DNA of 64,000 nt from Hyphomicrobiales bacterium. GTDB taxonomy: Bacteria; Pseudomonadota; Alphaproteobacteria; Rhizobiales; Rhizobiaceae. The stretch is taken from contig UCKU01000026.1 of assembly GCA_900473185.1 (NCBI GenBank), positions 1 to 64,000 on the forward strand, written 5' to 3'. This document shows positions 8,153 through 16,837 of this stretch, piece after piece; within the stretch, counting starts at the first letter, position 1, and each line of letters starts with the position of its first letter. A model generated the notes under the pieces. The model was not told the origin of the DNA and made no database searches. It saw only the letters and a list, made by a program, of their open reading frames with translations. A program made the position numbers and the translations under genes.

Positions 8153-8168
8153 TTAAGCGGGTGTTAAC
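8153..8168 (+). promoter_or_regulatory. CtrA-type box 1 upstream of rem
   Basis: TTAA (8153-8156), a 7-base spacer and TTAAC (8164-8168), matching the CtrA consensus. It lies about 180 bases before the rem start in a 280-base AT-rich leader that otherwise holds no gene. Confidence 0.55.
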
Positions 8169-8238
8169 TTTTCCACGAAATTTTTGTGTGCATAACGTCA
8201 CTGACCCACTATATGTAGATCAAATCGGTACCCAAATC

Positions 8239-8253
8239 TTAATCAATTATTAA
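8239..8253 (+). promoter_or_regulatory. CtrA-type box 2 upstream of rem
   Basis: TTAA (8239-8242), a 7-base spacer and TTAA (8250-8253), with an extra TTAAC half-site at 8263-8267. It is the second full box before rem, about 90 bases from the start codon, where it could overlap a promoter. Confidence 0.55.
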
Positions 8254-8344
8254 TTTCCGCCATTAACTTTCACGAGTAGCCGCTGATTCGCGCGATTCGT
8301 ATCCATAGATCATCGATGTGCCACACTGATTCGGAGGCGGACGA

Positions 8345-9016
8345 ATGATCGTAGTGGTTGATGAGCGTGAGCTCGTGAAGGATGGTTACACTTCTTTGTT
8401 TGGTCGGGAGGGCATCCCCTCAACCGGCTTTGATCCCAATGAATTCGGCGAATGGGTCCAGACGGCGGCTGATTCCGATATCGCCGCGGTCGAGGCATTC
8501 CTGATCGGCCAGGGGCAGCGCGCCATGGAATTGCCGCGTGCGATCAGGGACCGCTCGATGGCGCCGGTGATCGCTGTCAGCGATCAGCCCTCGCTCGAAA
8601 ACACGCTTGCGCTTTTCGATTGCGGCGTGGACGACGTTGTACGCAAACCGGTGCATCCGCGTGAGATTCTCGCGCGCGCCGCTGCAATCCGTCGTCGCCT
8701 GAAGGCGATCGCAAACCACACCGACATCGGTGCCATCCGCGTCTTCTCCGATGGGCGCGATCCGGAAATCAACGGCGAGACCTTCGCTTTGCCGCGCCGC
8801 GAGCGCCGTATCCTGGAATACTTGATTGCCAATCGCGGCCGTCGCGTCACCAAGACCCAGATCTTCAATGCGATCTACGGCATTTTCGACGAGGAAGTCG
8901 AAGAAAACGTCGTCGAAAGCCACATCTCCAAGCTGCGCAAGAAGCTGCGTAAGAAGCTCGGTGTCGACCCGGTCGATTCCAAGCGCTTCCTTGGCTATTG
9001 CATTGATTGGAATTGA
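8345..9016 (+). CDS. rem: Motility transcriptional activator Rem (OmpR-like)
   Basis: A 223-residue response-regulator-like protein matching Rem, which in S. meliloti is expressed under VisNR control and activates flagellar and chemotaxis genes during exponential growth. Residues 1-115 have the outline of a receiver domain (MIVVVDERELV at the start, conserved Lys in DDVVRKPVHPREIL), but no Asp is found at the usual acceptor position, where the sequence reads AAVEAFLIG. The C-terminal OmpR/PhoB winged helix spans about 130-223 (ALPRRERRILEYLI, ENVVESHISKLRKKL). The missing acceptor suggests phosphorylation-independent action. It sits between the motB-motC-fliK group and flgE with its own 280-base regulatory leader. 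Confidence 0.95.
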   Translation: MIVVVDERELVKDGYTSLFGREGIPSTGFDPNEFGEWVQTAADSDIAAVEAFLIGQGQRAMELPRAIRDRSMAPVIAVSDQPSLENTLALFDCGVDDVVRKPVHPREILARAAAIRRRLKAIANHTDIGAIRVFSDGRDPEINGETFALPRRERRILEYLIANRGRRVTKTQIFNAIYGIFDEEVEENVVESHISKLRKKLRKKLGVDPVDSKRFLGYCIDWN

Positions 9017-9143
9017 TTTTTCGACGCGGGCCATGCCGCGCGGGAAGGCCGAAATATTTCGTTCGGCGACCGGGCACAACAGACAGCTTCACGCAAGGCC
9101 CGCCAAATACTGTTGCACTTAGCAGGTAAAACGAGGTTTTCAG

Positions 9144-10460
9144 ATGAGCATTTTCGGCAGCATGAAGACGGCAGTATCGGGGATGAATGCGCAGGCAAAC
9201 CGCCTCAGCACCGTCTCCGATAACATCGCGAACGTGAACACCAGCGGCTACAAGGCAGTTTCGACCGCGTTCTCGTCGCTGGTCCTGCCTTCCGGATCTG
9301 GCAACTATAACTCGGGCGGCGTGACGACGACAGTACGCCAGGCTGTTTCCGACCAGGGCGACATTTCCTACACCACCTCTGGCTATGATCTTGCCATCTC
9401 CGGCGACGGCTTCTTCATCGTTCAGGGCGCCGATGGCGTTCCGGTTCTGACCCGCGCCGGCGACTTTACCAAGGACGACAGCGGCAACCTCGTCAACTCG
9501 GCCGGCTTCACGCTCATGGGCTATCCTTGGGGTTCCTCGGCTCCGGCAGTCGTGGTCAACGGTTTCGATGGCCTCGTTCCGATCAACGTACTCGGCGACC
9601 AGAAGCTGCAAGCCGTTCCGACCGCGAACGGTACCTGGACCGGCAACCTGAAGCCAGGCGCGACTGTGGTTACGGACCCCAATGCCCTGCCTAGCGCTAA
9701 CGGCAGCCTCCCGGCGGCATCCCCCACGGCTGCTACCAGCAATACCCAGAAGTATTCAATGGTTACCTATGACAAGCTGGGTAGCAAGGTGATGTATGAC
9801 ATCTACTACACCAAGGTACCAGCAGTTGCGCCCCCCGCATCGCCGGCCGGTACGAAAACCCAGTGGGAAATGGCCGTATTCCGTAACGCTGACAAAGCCG
9901 CGACCGGCACGAGCTCTTTCCCCTACAGCTCGGCAGCAGTCTCGGTAAAGACGATCTCGTTCGACGATAAGGGCCAGATGCTGTCGCCGCCTGGCGCAAC
10001 GATCACTGATCCGGTTACCGGCCTCACCATCAATATGAATCTCGACCTCTCCCAGGTCGGCGATAATTTCTCGGGTACAGGCAACGTCGACGGTCAGGGC
10101 GCGAACTCGCCGGTCGATATCACCATCGACTCCGACGGTATCGTCTACTCGAAGTATGACGACGGCAGCACCAAGCCCGTCTTCCAGATCCCGCTCGCCA
10201 ATGTGCCGAGCCCGGACCTGCTGACGCTGATGTCCGGCAACGTCTATTCGGCCAACGGCAAGTCGGGCGTGACCGTCACGGGTTTCCCGCAGACCAGCGG
10301 CTTGGGCAAGATCCAGTCGGGCGCCCTCGAAGGCTCGAACGTCGACCTCGCCGGCGAACTGACCGAAATGATCGAATCCCAGCGTAGCTACACCGCCAAC
10401 TCCAAGGTGTTCCAGACGGGTTCCGATCTCATGGACGTTCTCGTCAACCTCAAGCGTTAA
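9144..10460 (+). CDS. flgE: Flagellar hook protein FlgE
   Basis: FlgE, 438 residues, the subunit of the flexible hook. The N-terminal rod/hook signature is clear (MSIFGSMKTAVSGMNAQANR, SDNIANVNTSGYKAV) and the FlgE/F/G C-terminal motif is present (SGALEGSNVDLAGELTEMIE, QRSYTANSKVFQTGSDLMDVL). The middle holds the D1/D2 domains with Gly/Ser/Thr-rich loops. It begins the filament-junction group flgE-flgK-flgL-flaF-flbT-flgD, with 19 bases to flgK. An AAACGAGG stretch supplies the ribosome site. Confidence 0.98.
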   Translation: MSIFGSMKTAVSGMNAQANRLSTVSDNIANVNTSGYKAVSTAFSSLVLPSGSGNYNSGGVTTTVRQAVSDQGDISYTTSGYDLAISGDGFFIVQGADGVPVLTRAGDFTKDDSGNLVNSAGFTLMGYPWGSSAPAVVVNGFDGLVPINVLGDQKLQAVPTANGTWTGNLKPGATVVTDPNALPSANGSLPAASPTAATSNTQKYSMVTYDKLGSKVMYDIYYTKVPAVAPPASPAGTKTQWEMAVFRNADKAATGTSSFPYSSAAVSVKTISFDDKGQMLSPPGATITDPVTGLTINMNLDLSQVGDNFSGTGNVDGQGANSPVDITIDSDGIVYSKYDDGSTKPVFQIPLANVPSPDLLTLMSGNVYSANGKSGVTVTGFPQTSGLGKIQSGALEGSNVDLAGELTEMIESQRSYTANSKVFQTGSDLMDVLVNLKR

Positions 10461-10479
10461 TAAGGGTAACGGGTAAGCC

Positions 10480-11934
10480 ATGTCGCTCACTTCAGCACTT
10501 AACACCGCGCAGAGCATATTCAACAATACGGGCACGCAAAGCAGCATCGTATCGAACAATATCTCGAACGCCGGCAACAAGGACTATGTGCGCCGGCAGG
10601 CGATGCTCACCACCTCGCTGAACGGCGCCCAGGTGGTCAAGATCAGCCGCGCACAGGAAGATGCGCTGCTGAAACAGTATCTCAAGGCGTCCTCACAGGA
10701 CAGCGCCCAGCAAACTCTGCTGAGCGGCCTCGAAGATCTGAAGTCGATCATGGGCGGCAACGACAACGAAACTTCGCCTGAAACTGCCCTCCGTACCTTC
10801 CGCGACAAGCTTGGAACCTTCCGCGCCACCCCGGGCGACCTCATTGCCGCCCAGGGTGCGATTACGGCGGCACAGGACGTCGTGACCTCGCTGAACAATG
10901 CCTCCAAGGCGGTGCAGCAGCAGCGTGCCGATGCCGACAAGCAGGTCAAGAACCAGGTCGACTCGCTGAACAGCCTGCTGAAGCAGTTCGAAACGGCCAA
11001 CAATGCCGTCAAGAAGGCGACATCATCCAACGAAGATCCTTCGAGCGCTCTCGATGAGCGCGAAAAGGTCCTCAAGCAGATCAACCAGATCGTTGGCGTC
11101 TCTACGACGACACGCGCTAACAACGACATGGTGCTCTATACAGCCGACGGCACGACGCTGTTCGAGACGATCCCGCGCGCGGTCAGCTTCGAGCCGACGC
11201 AATCCTATGCGGCCGACACAGTCGGCAACAAGGTCTATGTCGATGGCGTGGCCGTCAATATGGGCTCGGGCTCGACGACCAATGCCAAGGGTAGCCTGGC
11301 CTCGCTTCTGCAGATCCGCGACGATATCGCACCGACGTTCCAGAGCCAGCTCGACGAAGTCGCTCGCGGCCTTGTGAACCTTTATCAGGAAGACGGCAAT
11401 CCTGGCCTCTTCGTCTGGACAAACCCGACGACCGGCACTGCAGGCGGGGTTCCGCCGGCTGGCACCGTCATCAAAGGCATCGCCGGAACGATCGCGATCA
11501 ACGACCGTGTCGTCACCTCCAAGGGCGGCGATCCGATGCGGTTGCGTGACGGGAACATCAATGCGAGCAGCACGGCTGCGAACCCTACGGGTTCGAGCGG
11601 TTACACCGCGGAACTCGACCGTCTCTATACGTCGATGGATTCGGGGATTGCATTCGATCCGAGTACCGGTCTGGACACGAATGTCAGCATCCTGACCTTT
11701 GCCACCAATTCTATCGGCTGGCTCGAGCAGAACCGCAGCAACGCGACGACGGCGGCGGAAAATACTCAAGCTGCCGCAGCACGAACCGATGAAGCTTATT
11801 CCAATGAAACCGGTGTCAACCTCGATGAGGAACTGACGCTCCTTCTCGATATAGAGCAGTCCTACAAGGCGGCGACAAAGATTTTGAATGCCGTTGACGA
11901 AATGTTGAAAGCATTGCTGGATATTGCGAGTTAA
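10480..11934 (+). CDS. flgK: Hook-filament junction protein FlgK (HAP1)
   Basis: FlgK, 484 residues, the first hook-associated protein joining hook to filament. It has the N-terminal hook-protein motif (MSLTSALNTAQSIFNNTGTQ, VSNNISNAGNKDYVRRQA), a coiled region at about 60-200, and the C-terminal FlgK signature (GVNLDEELTLLLDIEQSYKA, ATKILNAVDEMLKALLDIAS). It is shorter than enteric FlgK (about 547 residues), as is usual for rhizobia. It lies three bases before flgL and needs a type III chaperone, for which the FlgN-like protein at 18616 is the obvious candidate. Confidence 0.97.
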   Translation: MSLTSALNTAQSIFNNTGTQSSIVSNNISNAGNKDYVRRQAMLTTSLNGAQVVKISRAQEDALLKQYLKASSQDSAQQTLLSGLEDLKSIMGGNDNETSPETALRTFRDKLGTFRATPGDLIAAQGAITAAQDVVTSLNNASKAVQQQRADADKQVKNQVDSLNSLLKQFETANNAVKKATSSNEDPSSALDEREKVLKQINQIVGVSTTTRANNDMVLYTADGTTLFETIPRAVSFEPTQSYAADTVGNKVYVDGVAVNMGSGSTTNAKGSLASLLQIRDDIAPTFQSQLDEVARGLVNLYQEDGNPGLFVWTNPTTGTAGGVPPAGTVIKGIAGTIAINDRVVTSKGGDPMRLRDGNINASSTAANPTGSSGYTAELDRLYTSMDSGIAFDPSTGLDTNVSILTFATNSIGWLEQNRSNATTAAENTQAAAARTDEAYSNETGVNLDEELTLLLDIEQSYKAATKILNAVDEMLKALLDIAS

Positions 11935-11937
11935 GCC

Positions 11938-12990
11938 ATGAAAAGCTCATTTATTTCAAGTTCGGCCATCCAAAACGCCATGCGATTGACGATCCGTCAG
12001 GCGCAGAACCAGATGACGAAGGCGACGATGGAAGCGACCACGGGCACCTACGCAGATATCGGTGTGTCGCTTGGCGGTTACGCAGCCAAGAGCATCGACT
12101 TTACCCGTGAAGTCGACCGCATCAAATCGATCAAGCTGAGCAATGCCCTCGTCGACGCTCGTATGGAATCGGCTCAAACCGGGCTCGATAAAATGAAGAA
12201 GGCGGGCGACGGCTTCCTCTCCAAGCTGACCGCACTTCAGAGTAGCCACGATCCGGGCAGCATCACGGTCGCAATCCAGTCGGCCACGAGCGCGCTTTCC
12301 ACGATGATGGACACGTCGAACTCGATGGTGAACGGCGAATATCTTTTTGCCGGCATCAACAGCGACATCCAGCCGCTGACGGATAAAACCGCTGCGACTT
12401 CGGCGGCGATCGTGACAGCTCTGAACGCCTATGCGGCAGGCCTGCCGACACCGAAGCCGGTTAACCAACTTACCGGCGACGAGATGAAGACCTTCATCGA
12501 GACCAAGGTCGAGCCAATGTTCAGCGAAACGGCCTGGACGGACCCGACGACTGGCTGGTCGAAGGCGTCCAGCCAGAATATGACGAGCCGTATCAGCAAT
12601 TCGGAAGTCGTTGAATCCTCGACCAACGCCAATTCCGAAGGCATGCGTTACTTCGCTCTGGCGACGGTGGTGACCTCTGCGCTGATGGGGCAGAGCCTCA
12701 GCTCGGACGCGATGAGCGCGGTTTCTTCAAAGGCGATCACCTATACGACCAGAGCCACCACGGGTATCGTCACTCAGGGCAGTCAGCTCGGCCTTTCACA
12801 GGAGCGCGTCGAGAAGGCAAATGATGCCCTCGATGCCCAGTCGAACATCATGCAGACCAAGCTCGTCGATATCCAGGGGGTCGATCCCTATGAGGCCTCG
12901 ACCCTTGTCAAGACTTTGGAAACCCAGCTCGAAACCGCCTACACGATCGTATCGAAGATCCAGCAGTTGAGTCTCGTAAACTACCTTTGA
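11938..12990 (+). CDS. flgL: Hook-filament junction protein FlgL (HAP3)
   Basis: FlgL, 350 residues, flagellin-like at both ends. The N-terminus (MKSSFISSSAIQNAMRLTIR, QAQNQMTKATMEATTGTYAD) and the C-terminus (VEKANDALDAQSNIMQTKLV, DPYEASTLVKTLETQLETAY) form the D0/D1 helices that sit between FlgK and the filament. It begins three bases after the flgK stop, and flaF follows within 40 bases. Confidence 0.96.
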   Translation: MKSSFISSSAIQNAMRLTIRQAQNQMTKATMEATTGTYADIGVSLGGYAAKSIDFTREVDRIKSIKLSNALVDARMESAQTGLDKMKKAGDGFLSKLTALQSSHDPGSITVAIQSATSALSTMMDTSNSMVNGEYLFAGINSDIQPLTDKTAATSAAIVTALNAYAAGLPTPKPVNQLTGDEMKTFIETKVEPMFSETAWTDPTTGWSKASSQNMTSRISNSEVVESSTNANSEGMRYFALATVVTSALMGQSLSSDAMSAVSSKAITYTTRATTGIVTQGSQLGLSQERVEKANDALDAQSNIMQTKLVDIQGVDPYEASTLVKTLETQLETAYTIVSKIQQLSLVNYL

Positions 12991-13026
12991 TGAGCAAAGG
13001 CGCGCAATATAAAGAAGGATGCATGA

Positions 13027-13374
13027 ATGTATCAGTTCTCTTATGCCGAGGTCATGCAAGACTCGGTTGCCGACGCGAAAGAGCGGGAATGGCAGGTTCT
13101 CGAACGTTCGATCGAACTGCTTTCGGTGGCGCGCGACAAAGAGAAGTACAGCCGGGAGGCTATTGAAGCCCTCTTCTATACGCGAAGGGTGTGGATCAGC
13201 TTCATTGAGGATTTGAAGCATCCCGACAACCAGTTGGAAGTCGAGCTCAGGGCGAACCTCATCTCGATTGCGATCTGGATATTGAAGGAATGCGACAGAA
13301 TTAGAAAACGTCAGTCGAATAACTACCAGGGCATCATCGACGTTACCACCATCATCAGGGATGGACTTAAATGA
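13027..13374 (+). CDS. flaF: Flagellin synthesis regulator FlaF
   Basis: FlaF, 115 residues, an alphaproteobacterial helical protein required for flagellin production, acting as partner of FlbT (in Caulobacter the pair set flagellin mRNA stability and export). Family features include MYQFSYAEVMQDSVADAKER near the start and a central YTRRVWISFIEDL segment. Its stop overlaps the flbT start by 4 bases. The FlaF-FlbT order is conserved across the Rhizobiales. Confidence 0.95.
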   Translation: MYQFSYAEVMQDSVADAKEREWQVLERSIELLSVARDKEKYSREAIEALFYTRRVWISFIEDLKHPDNQLEVELRANLISIAIWILKECDRIRKRQSNNYQGIIDVTTIIRDGLK

Positions 13375-13820
13375 AAAGTACACTTCGCATTTCTCTGAAA
13401 GCCGGAGAAAGAATCTTCATCAACGGCGCTGTCCTGCGTGTCGACCGTAAGGTCGCACTGGAATTCCTGAATGATGTGACGTTCCTTCTCGAAAATCACG
13501 TGCTTCAGCCGGAAGGCGCGACCACGCCGCTACGCCAGCTCTACTTCATTGCCCAGATGATCCTCATCAATCCCGAGGGCAAAGAACATTCGACGGCGAT
13601 GTTCCGCAAGTCGATCACGATGCTGCTCACATGCTTCAAGAACGAGGAAATCCTCGCCGAACTGAAGCGCATCGATGCACTCGTTTCGACTGGCCGCGCC
13701 TTCGACGCGCTGAAGGCGATCCGCGGTCTCTACGCGATCGAAGACGGCATTCTCAACAATCACGAGCTGCCCCCGACAATGGTCGAGCAGATTCGCAGGG
13801 AGATCGCACCATGGCGGTAG
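13371..13820 (+). CDS. flbT: Flagellin mRNA repressor FlbT
   Basis: FlbT, 149 residues. In Caulobacter it binds the 5' leader of flagellin mRNA and promotes its decay when the hook is unfinished. Recognisable segments are LRISLKAGERIFINGAVLRV at the N-terminus, the LENHVLQPEGATTPLRQLYF stretch, and the RALDALKAIRGLY-like region near 120. It is translationally coupled to flaF upstream and overlaps flgD by 10 bases downstream. Confidence 0.95.
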   Translation: MKSTLRISLKAGERIFINGAVLRVDRKVALEFLNDVTFLLENHVLQPEGATTPLRQLYFIAQMILINPEGKEHSTAMFRKSITMLLTCFKNEEILAELKRIDALVSTGRAFDALKAIRGLYAIEDGILNNHELPPTMVEQIRREIAPWR

Positions 13821-14269
13821 ACGGAACCCAGAGCGTAGGTGGAGGCAGCAGCACGTATGGCTCGTCCAATACCGCGCAGCAGAAGGCCACGCTGAACTAC
13901 GACAACTTCCTTCAGTTGCTCGTCGCGCAGATGAAAAACCAGGATCCGACCGATCCGATGGATGCCAGCGAGCAAATGTCGCAGCTCGCGAGCTTCTCGC
14001 AGGTCGAGCAGACGATCCAGACGAACTCGAAGCTCGACACGCTGCTGACGAGCTCCAGCCTGACCCAGGCAAGCGGCTATATCGGCAAGTACATGGAAAG
14101 CGCCGACGGCAAGACGAAGGGTACGGTCGAATCCGTCAAGGTTTATTCCGACGGCCTCATTGCAACGCTGGACAATGGCGGTAAAATTCTCATCCAGGCC
14201 GGTATCTCCGTTTCTGATTCGGCGCCGACCAACACTTCGGGCGACGATAGCGGTTCGGATGATACCTGA
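13811..14269 (+). CDS. flgD: Hook scaffolding protein FlgD
   Basis: FlgD, 152 residues, the cap that guides hook assembly. The conserved block NYDNFLQLLVAQMKNQDPTD, followed by PMDASEQMSQLASFSQVEQT, identifies it. The protein is short and carries only the N-terminal FlgD core plus a small tail ending in Asp/Ser/Thr, without the C-terminal FlnI/tudor-type extension of enteric FlgD; this is common in rhizobia. The start at 13811 lies inside the end of flbT, and the frame is open further upstream, so the choice rests on the family N-terminus. Confidence 0.93.
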   Translation: MAVDGTQSVGGGSSTYGSSNTAQQKATLNYDNFLQLLVAQMKNQDPTDPMDASEQMSQLASFSQVEQTIQTNSKLDTLLTSSSLTQASGYIGKYMESADGKTKGTVESVKVYSDGLIATLDNGGKILIQAGISVSDSAPTNTSGDDSGSDDT

Positions 14270-14335
14270 AGTGACGACGGTGCAGACGAAACGGATGGGA
14301 TCTGACGCTCGTTCGTTTGGGTGATGCCAAAAATA

Positions 14336-14359
14336 CCAGTCCGGTTAAAGCCGGGCTGG
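14336..14359 (+). other. Intercistronic hairpin between flgD and fliQ
   Basis: A 9-bp stem (CCAGTCCGG 14336-14344 with CCGGGCTGG 14351-14359, one G-T pair, loop TTAAAG) lies in the 121-base gap before fliQ. Only a weak TGCTTT follows. It could be a partial terminator or mRNA stabiliser dividing high-output structural genes from low-output export-gate genes. Confidence 0.5.
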
Positions 14360-14391
14360 CTGCTTTCGAGGCGATATGAGGTTGCCTGACG

Positions 14392-14658
14392 ATGAATGAA
14401 GCTGATGCACTCGACCTGTTCCAGGCTGCGATCTGGACCGTTCTCGTTGCCGCGGGTCCCGCAGTCATTGCGGCAATGGTCGTCGGTCTCGTGATCGCGC
14501 TGATCCAGGCGCTCACACAGGTGCAGGAAGCGACGCTCACCTTCGTCCCGAAGATCGTCGCCGTTCTGGTCACGGTCGGTATTTCCGCCCCGTTCGTGGG
14601 CTCCCAGATTTCCATTTTTACCAATCTGGTCTTCTCGCGAATCCAGTCCGGCTTCTGA
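14392..14658 (+). CDS. fliQ: Flagellar export gate protein FliQ
   Basis: FliQ, 88 residues, with two membrane helices (about 15-40 and 50-75) and the family segment LIQALTQVQEATLTFVPKIV. It forms part of the FliPQR core of the type III export gate in the inner membrane. A further inverted repeat GGCGGA/TCCGCC follows in the gap before flhA. Confidence 0.97.
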   Translation: MNEADALDLFQAAIWTVLVAAGPAVIAAMVVGLVIALIQALTQVQEATLTFVPKIVAVLVTVGISAPFVGSQISIFTNLVFSRIQSGF

Positions 14659-14749
14659 GCCAACTTCGCGCAAGCTTCGCCATTTAACTGTCGATCCGAA
14701 CTGGGCGGACTCTGATATCCGCCTCCTCTCATGAAGAGACGGAATCGTT

Positions 14750-16837
14750 ATGGCGCAACCACCTGCACTACCCCTTCCGAAAGTCGCTCCGAGCCTGCGT
14801 GATGTCGGCTTTGCCATGGGCATCATCGGCATCATCTGCATCCTCTTCCTGCCGATCCCGCCGTTCCTGATCGACATGGGGCTGGCATTCTCGATCGCTT
14901 TCTCGGTGCTGATTCTCATGGTCGCGCTGTGGATCCAGAAACCTCTCGATTTCTCGTCCTTCCCGACCATCCTTCTGATCGCGACGATGACGCGACTGGC
15001 GCTGAACATTGCGACGACACGTGTCATCCTTTCGCACGGCAACGAGGGGCACGATGCCGCGGGCGGCGTCATCGCCGGCTTTGCAAGCCTGGTCATGTCC
15101 GGCGACTTCGTCATCGGTCTGATCGTCTTCCTGATCCTCATCACCATCAACTTCATCGTCATCACCAAGGGTGCCACGCGTATCGCGGAAGTCGGCGCGC
15201 GTTTCACCCTGGATGCCATCCCCGGCAAGCAGATGTCTATCGACGCCGACCTTTCGGCCGGTATCATCGACGAGAAGGAAGCCCAGCGCCGGCGCAAGGA
15301 ACTGGAAGAAGAAAGCTCCTTCTTCGGTGCCATGGACGGTGCGTCGAAATTCGTTCGCGGTGACGCGGTCGCAGGTCTTCTCATTACCGCCATCAACGTC
15401 TTCGGCGGCATCATCATCGGCTATTTCCGCCACGGCATGCCGATCGGCGAAGCGGCCGACGTCTTCGTCAAGCTGTCGGTTGGTGACGGCCTCGTCTCGC
15501 AGATGCCGGCTCTCATCGTCTCGCTCGCGGCCGGCCTTCTCGTTTCGCGCGGTGGCACCACCGGCTCCACCGACCAGGCGGTCGTCAATCAGCTGAGCGG
15601 CTATCCCCGCGCGCTCTCCGTCTCGGCCGTGTTGATGTTCGTCCTGGCCCTGATGCCGGGCCTGCCGTTTGTCCCCTTCGTGATCCTCGGCAGTCTTCTC
15701 GCCTTCGGCGCCTGGTTCATTCCGCGTCAGGTCGAAGCCGAAAACAAGGTTCGCCGCGAAGCCGAGGAAAAGAAGGTCGTCCAGAATAAGGAGCTCGAAA
15801 AGGACTCGGTCAAGTCGGTGCTCCGCACCTCCGAAATCGAGCTTGCTCTCGGCAAGATGGTCTCGACCCGCCTGCTTGGCGCCCATCAGGAACTTGCCTT
15901 CCGCGTCGGCAAGATGCGCAAGAAGTTCGCCACCCAGTACGGTTTCGTCGTGCCGGAAATCAAGGTCACGGACGATATCGGCATTCCCGAGAAGTCGTAC
16001 CAGATCCGTATCCACGGCACGACCGTTGCTTCGAACCTTCTGCGCGTCGGCGAAGTTCTCGTCGTCACTGGCGCTGGCCGCAAGCCGAGCATTCCGGGCG
16101 ACGAGATTCGCGAACCCGCATTCGGCATGCCGGCGGTTTCGATCCTTGAAAACTTCGCCGAAGATTTGAAGCGCGAGGGCTTCCAGCCGATCGACAACGT
16201 CTCGGTCGTGTTGACACATATGAGCGAGGTTATCAGAAACAACCTGCCGCAGCTTCTCTCCTACAAGGACGTGAAGATCCTGATCGATCGTCTCGACCCC
16301 GAATATAAGAAGCTCGCAGACGAGATCTGCTCGTCGCACATGTCCTATTCGGGCCTGCAGGCGGTGCTGAAGCTGCTTCTCGCCGAGCGTGTCTCGATCC
16401 GCAACCTGCACCTCATTCTGGAAGCGGTTGCCGAACTTGCCCCGCATGTCAGAAAGACGGAGCAGATCGTCGAACACGTCCGCATCCGCATGGCCCAGCA
16501 ACTCTGCGGCGACTTGGCGGACAACGGTGTGCTGCGCGTGTTGCGACTCGGCAGCAAATGGGATCTCGCCTTCCACCAGGCGCTCAAGCGCGATGCCAAG
16601 GGCGAAGTCGTCGAATTCGACATCGACCCGCGCACTCTGGAAGAGTTTAGCGAACAGGCCACGAAGGTTATCCGTGAATTCATGGATAGAGGCCTGCCAT
16701 TCGCCCTTGTCACGTCGCCGGAAACGCGCTCCTATGTCCGCATGATCATCGAGCGACTCTTCGCAACGCTTCCCGTCCTTTCGCATGTGGAACTGGCCAA
16801 GGGCATCGAAATCAAGATTTTGGGCTCGATTTCATGA
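14750..16837 (+). CDS. flhA: Flagellar export gate protein FlhA
   Basis: FlhA, 695 residues, the proton-coupled export gate whose cytoplasmic ring docks chaperone-substrate complexes. The N-terminal half has about eight membrane helices (roughly 20-330) and the conserved FHIPEP-type loop region (TKGATRIAEVGARFTLDAIP, GKQMSIDADLSAGIIDEKEA). The C-terminal half (about 350-695) is the cytoplasmic domain. Its stop overlaps fliR by 4 bases (ATGA). Confidence 0.98.
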   Translation: MAQPPALPLPKVAPSLRDVGFAMGIIGIICILFLPIPPFLIDMGLAFSIAFSVLILMVALWIQKPLDFSSFPTILLIATMTRLALNIATTRVILSHGNEGHDAAGGVIAGFASLVMSGDFVIGLIVFLILITINFIVITKGATRIAEVGARFTLDAIPGKQMSIDADLSAGIIDEKEAQRRRKELEEESSFFGAMDGASKFVRGDAVAGLLITAINVFGGIIIGYFRHGMPIGEAADVFVKLSVGDGLVSQMPALIVSLAAGLLVSRGGTTGSTDQAVVNQLSGYPRALSVSAVLMFVLALMPGLPFVPFVILGSLLAFGAWFIPRQVEAENKVRREAEEKKVVQNKELEKDSVKSVLRTSEIELALGKMVSTRLLGAHQELAFRVGKMRKKFATQYGFVVPEIKVTDDIGIPEKSYQIRIHGTTVASNLLRVGEVLVVTGAGRKPSIPGDEIREPAFGMPAVSILENFAEDLKREGFQPIDNVSVVLTHMSEVIRNNLPQLLSYKDVKILIDRLDPEYKKLADEICSSHMSYSGLQAVLKLLLAERVSIRNLHLILEAVAELAPHVRKTEQIVEHVRIRMAQQLCGDLADNGVLRVLRLGSKWDLAFHQALKRDAKGEVVEFDIDPRTLEEFSEQATKVIREFMDRGLPFALVTSPETRSYVRMIIERLFATLPVLSHVELAKGIEIKILGSIS

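Noticed and set aside
8120..8155. Possible sigma-54 promoter (GGCAC ... TTGC) upstream of rem
   Set aside because: The spacing between the GGCAC and TTGC elements is nine bases rather than the required five, and no sigma-54 control is expected in rhizobial flagellar genes.
14768..16786. 672-codon open frame on the - strand opposite flhA
   Set aside because: It lies wholly antisense to a certain gene, has no ribosome site or recognisable domain, and its composition (Asp/Arg/His-rich) is that of an antisense shadow in high-GC DNA.
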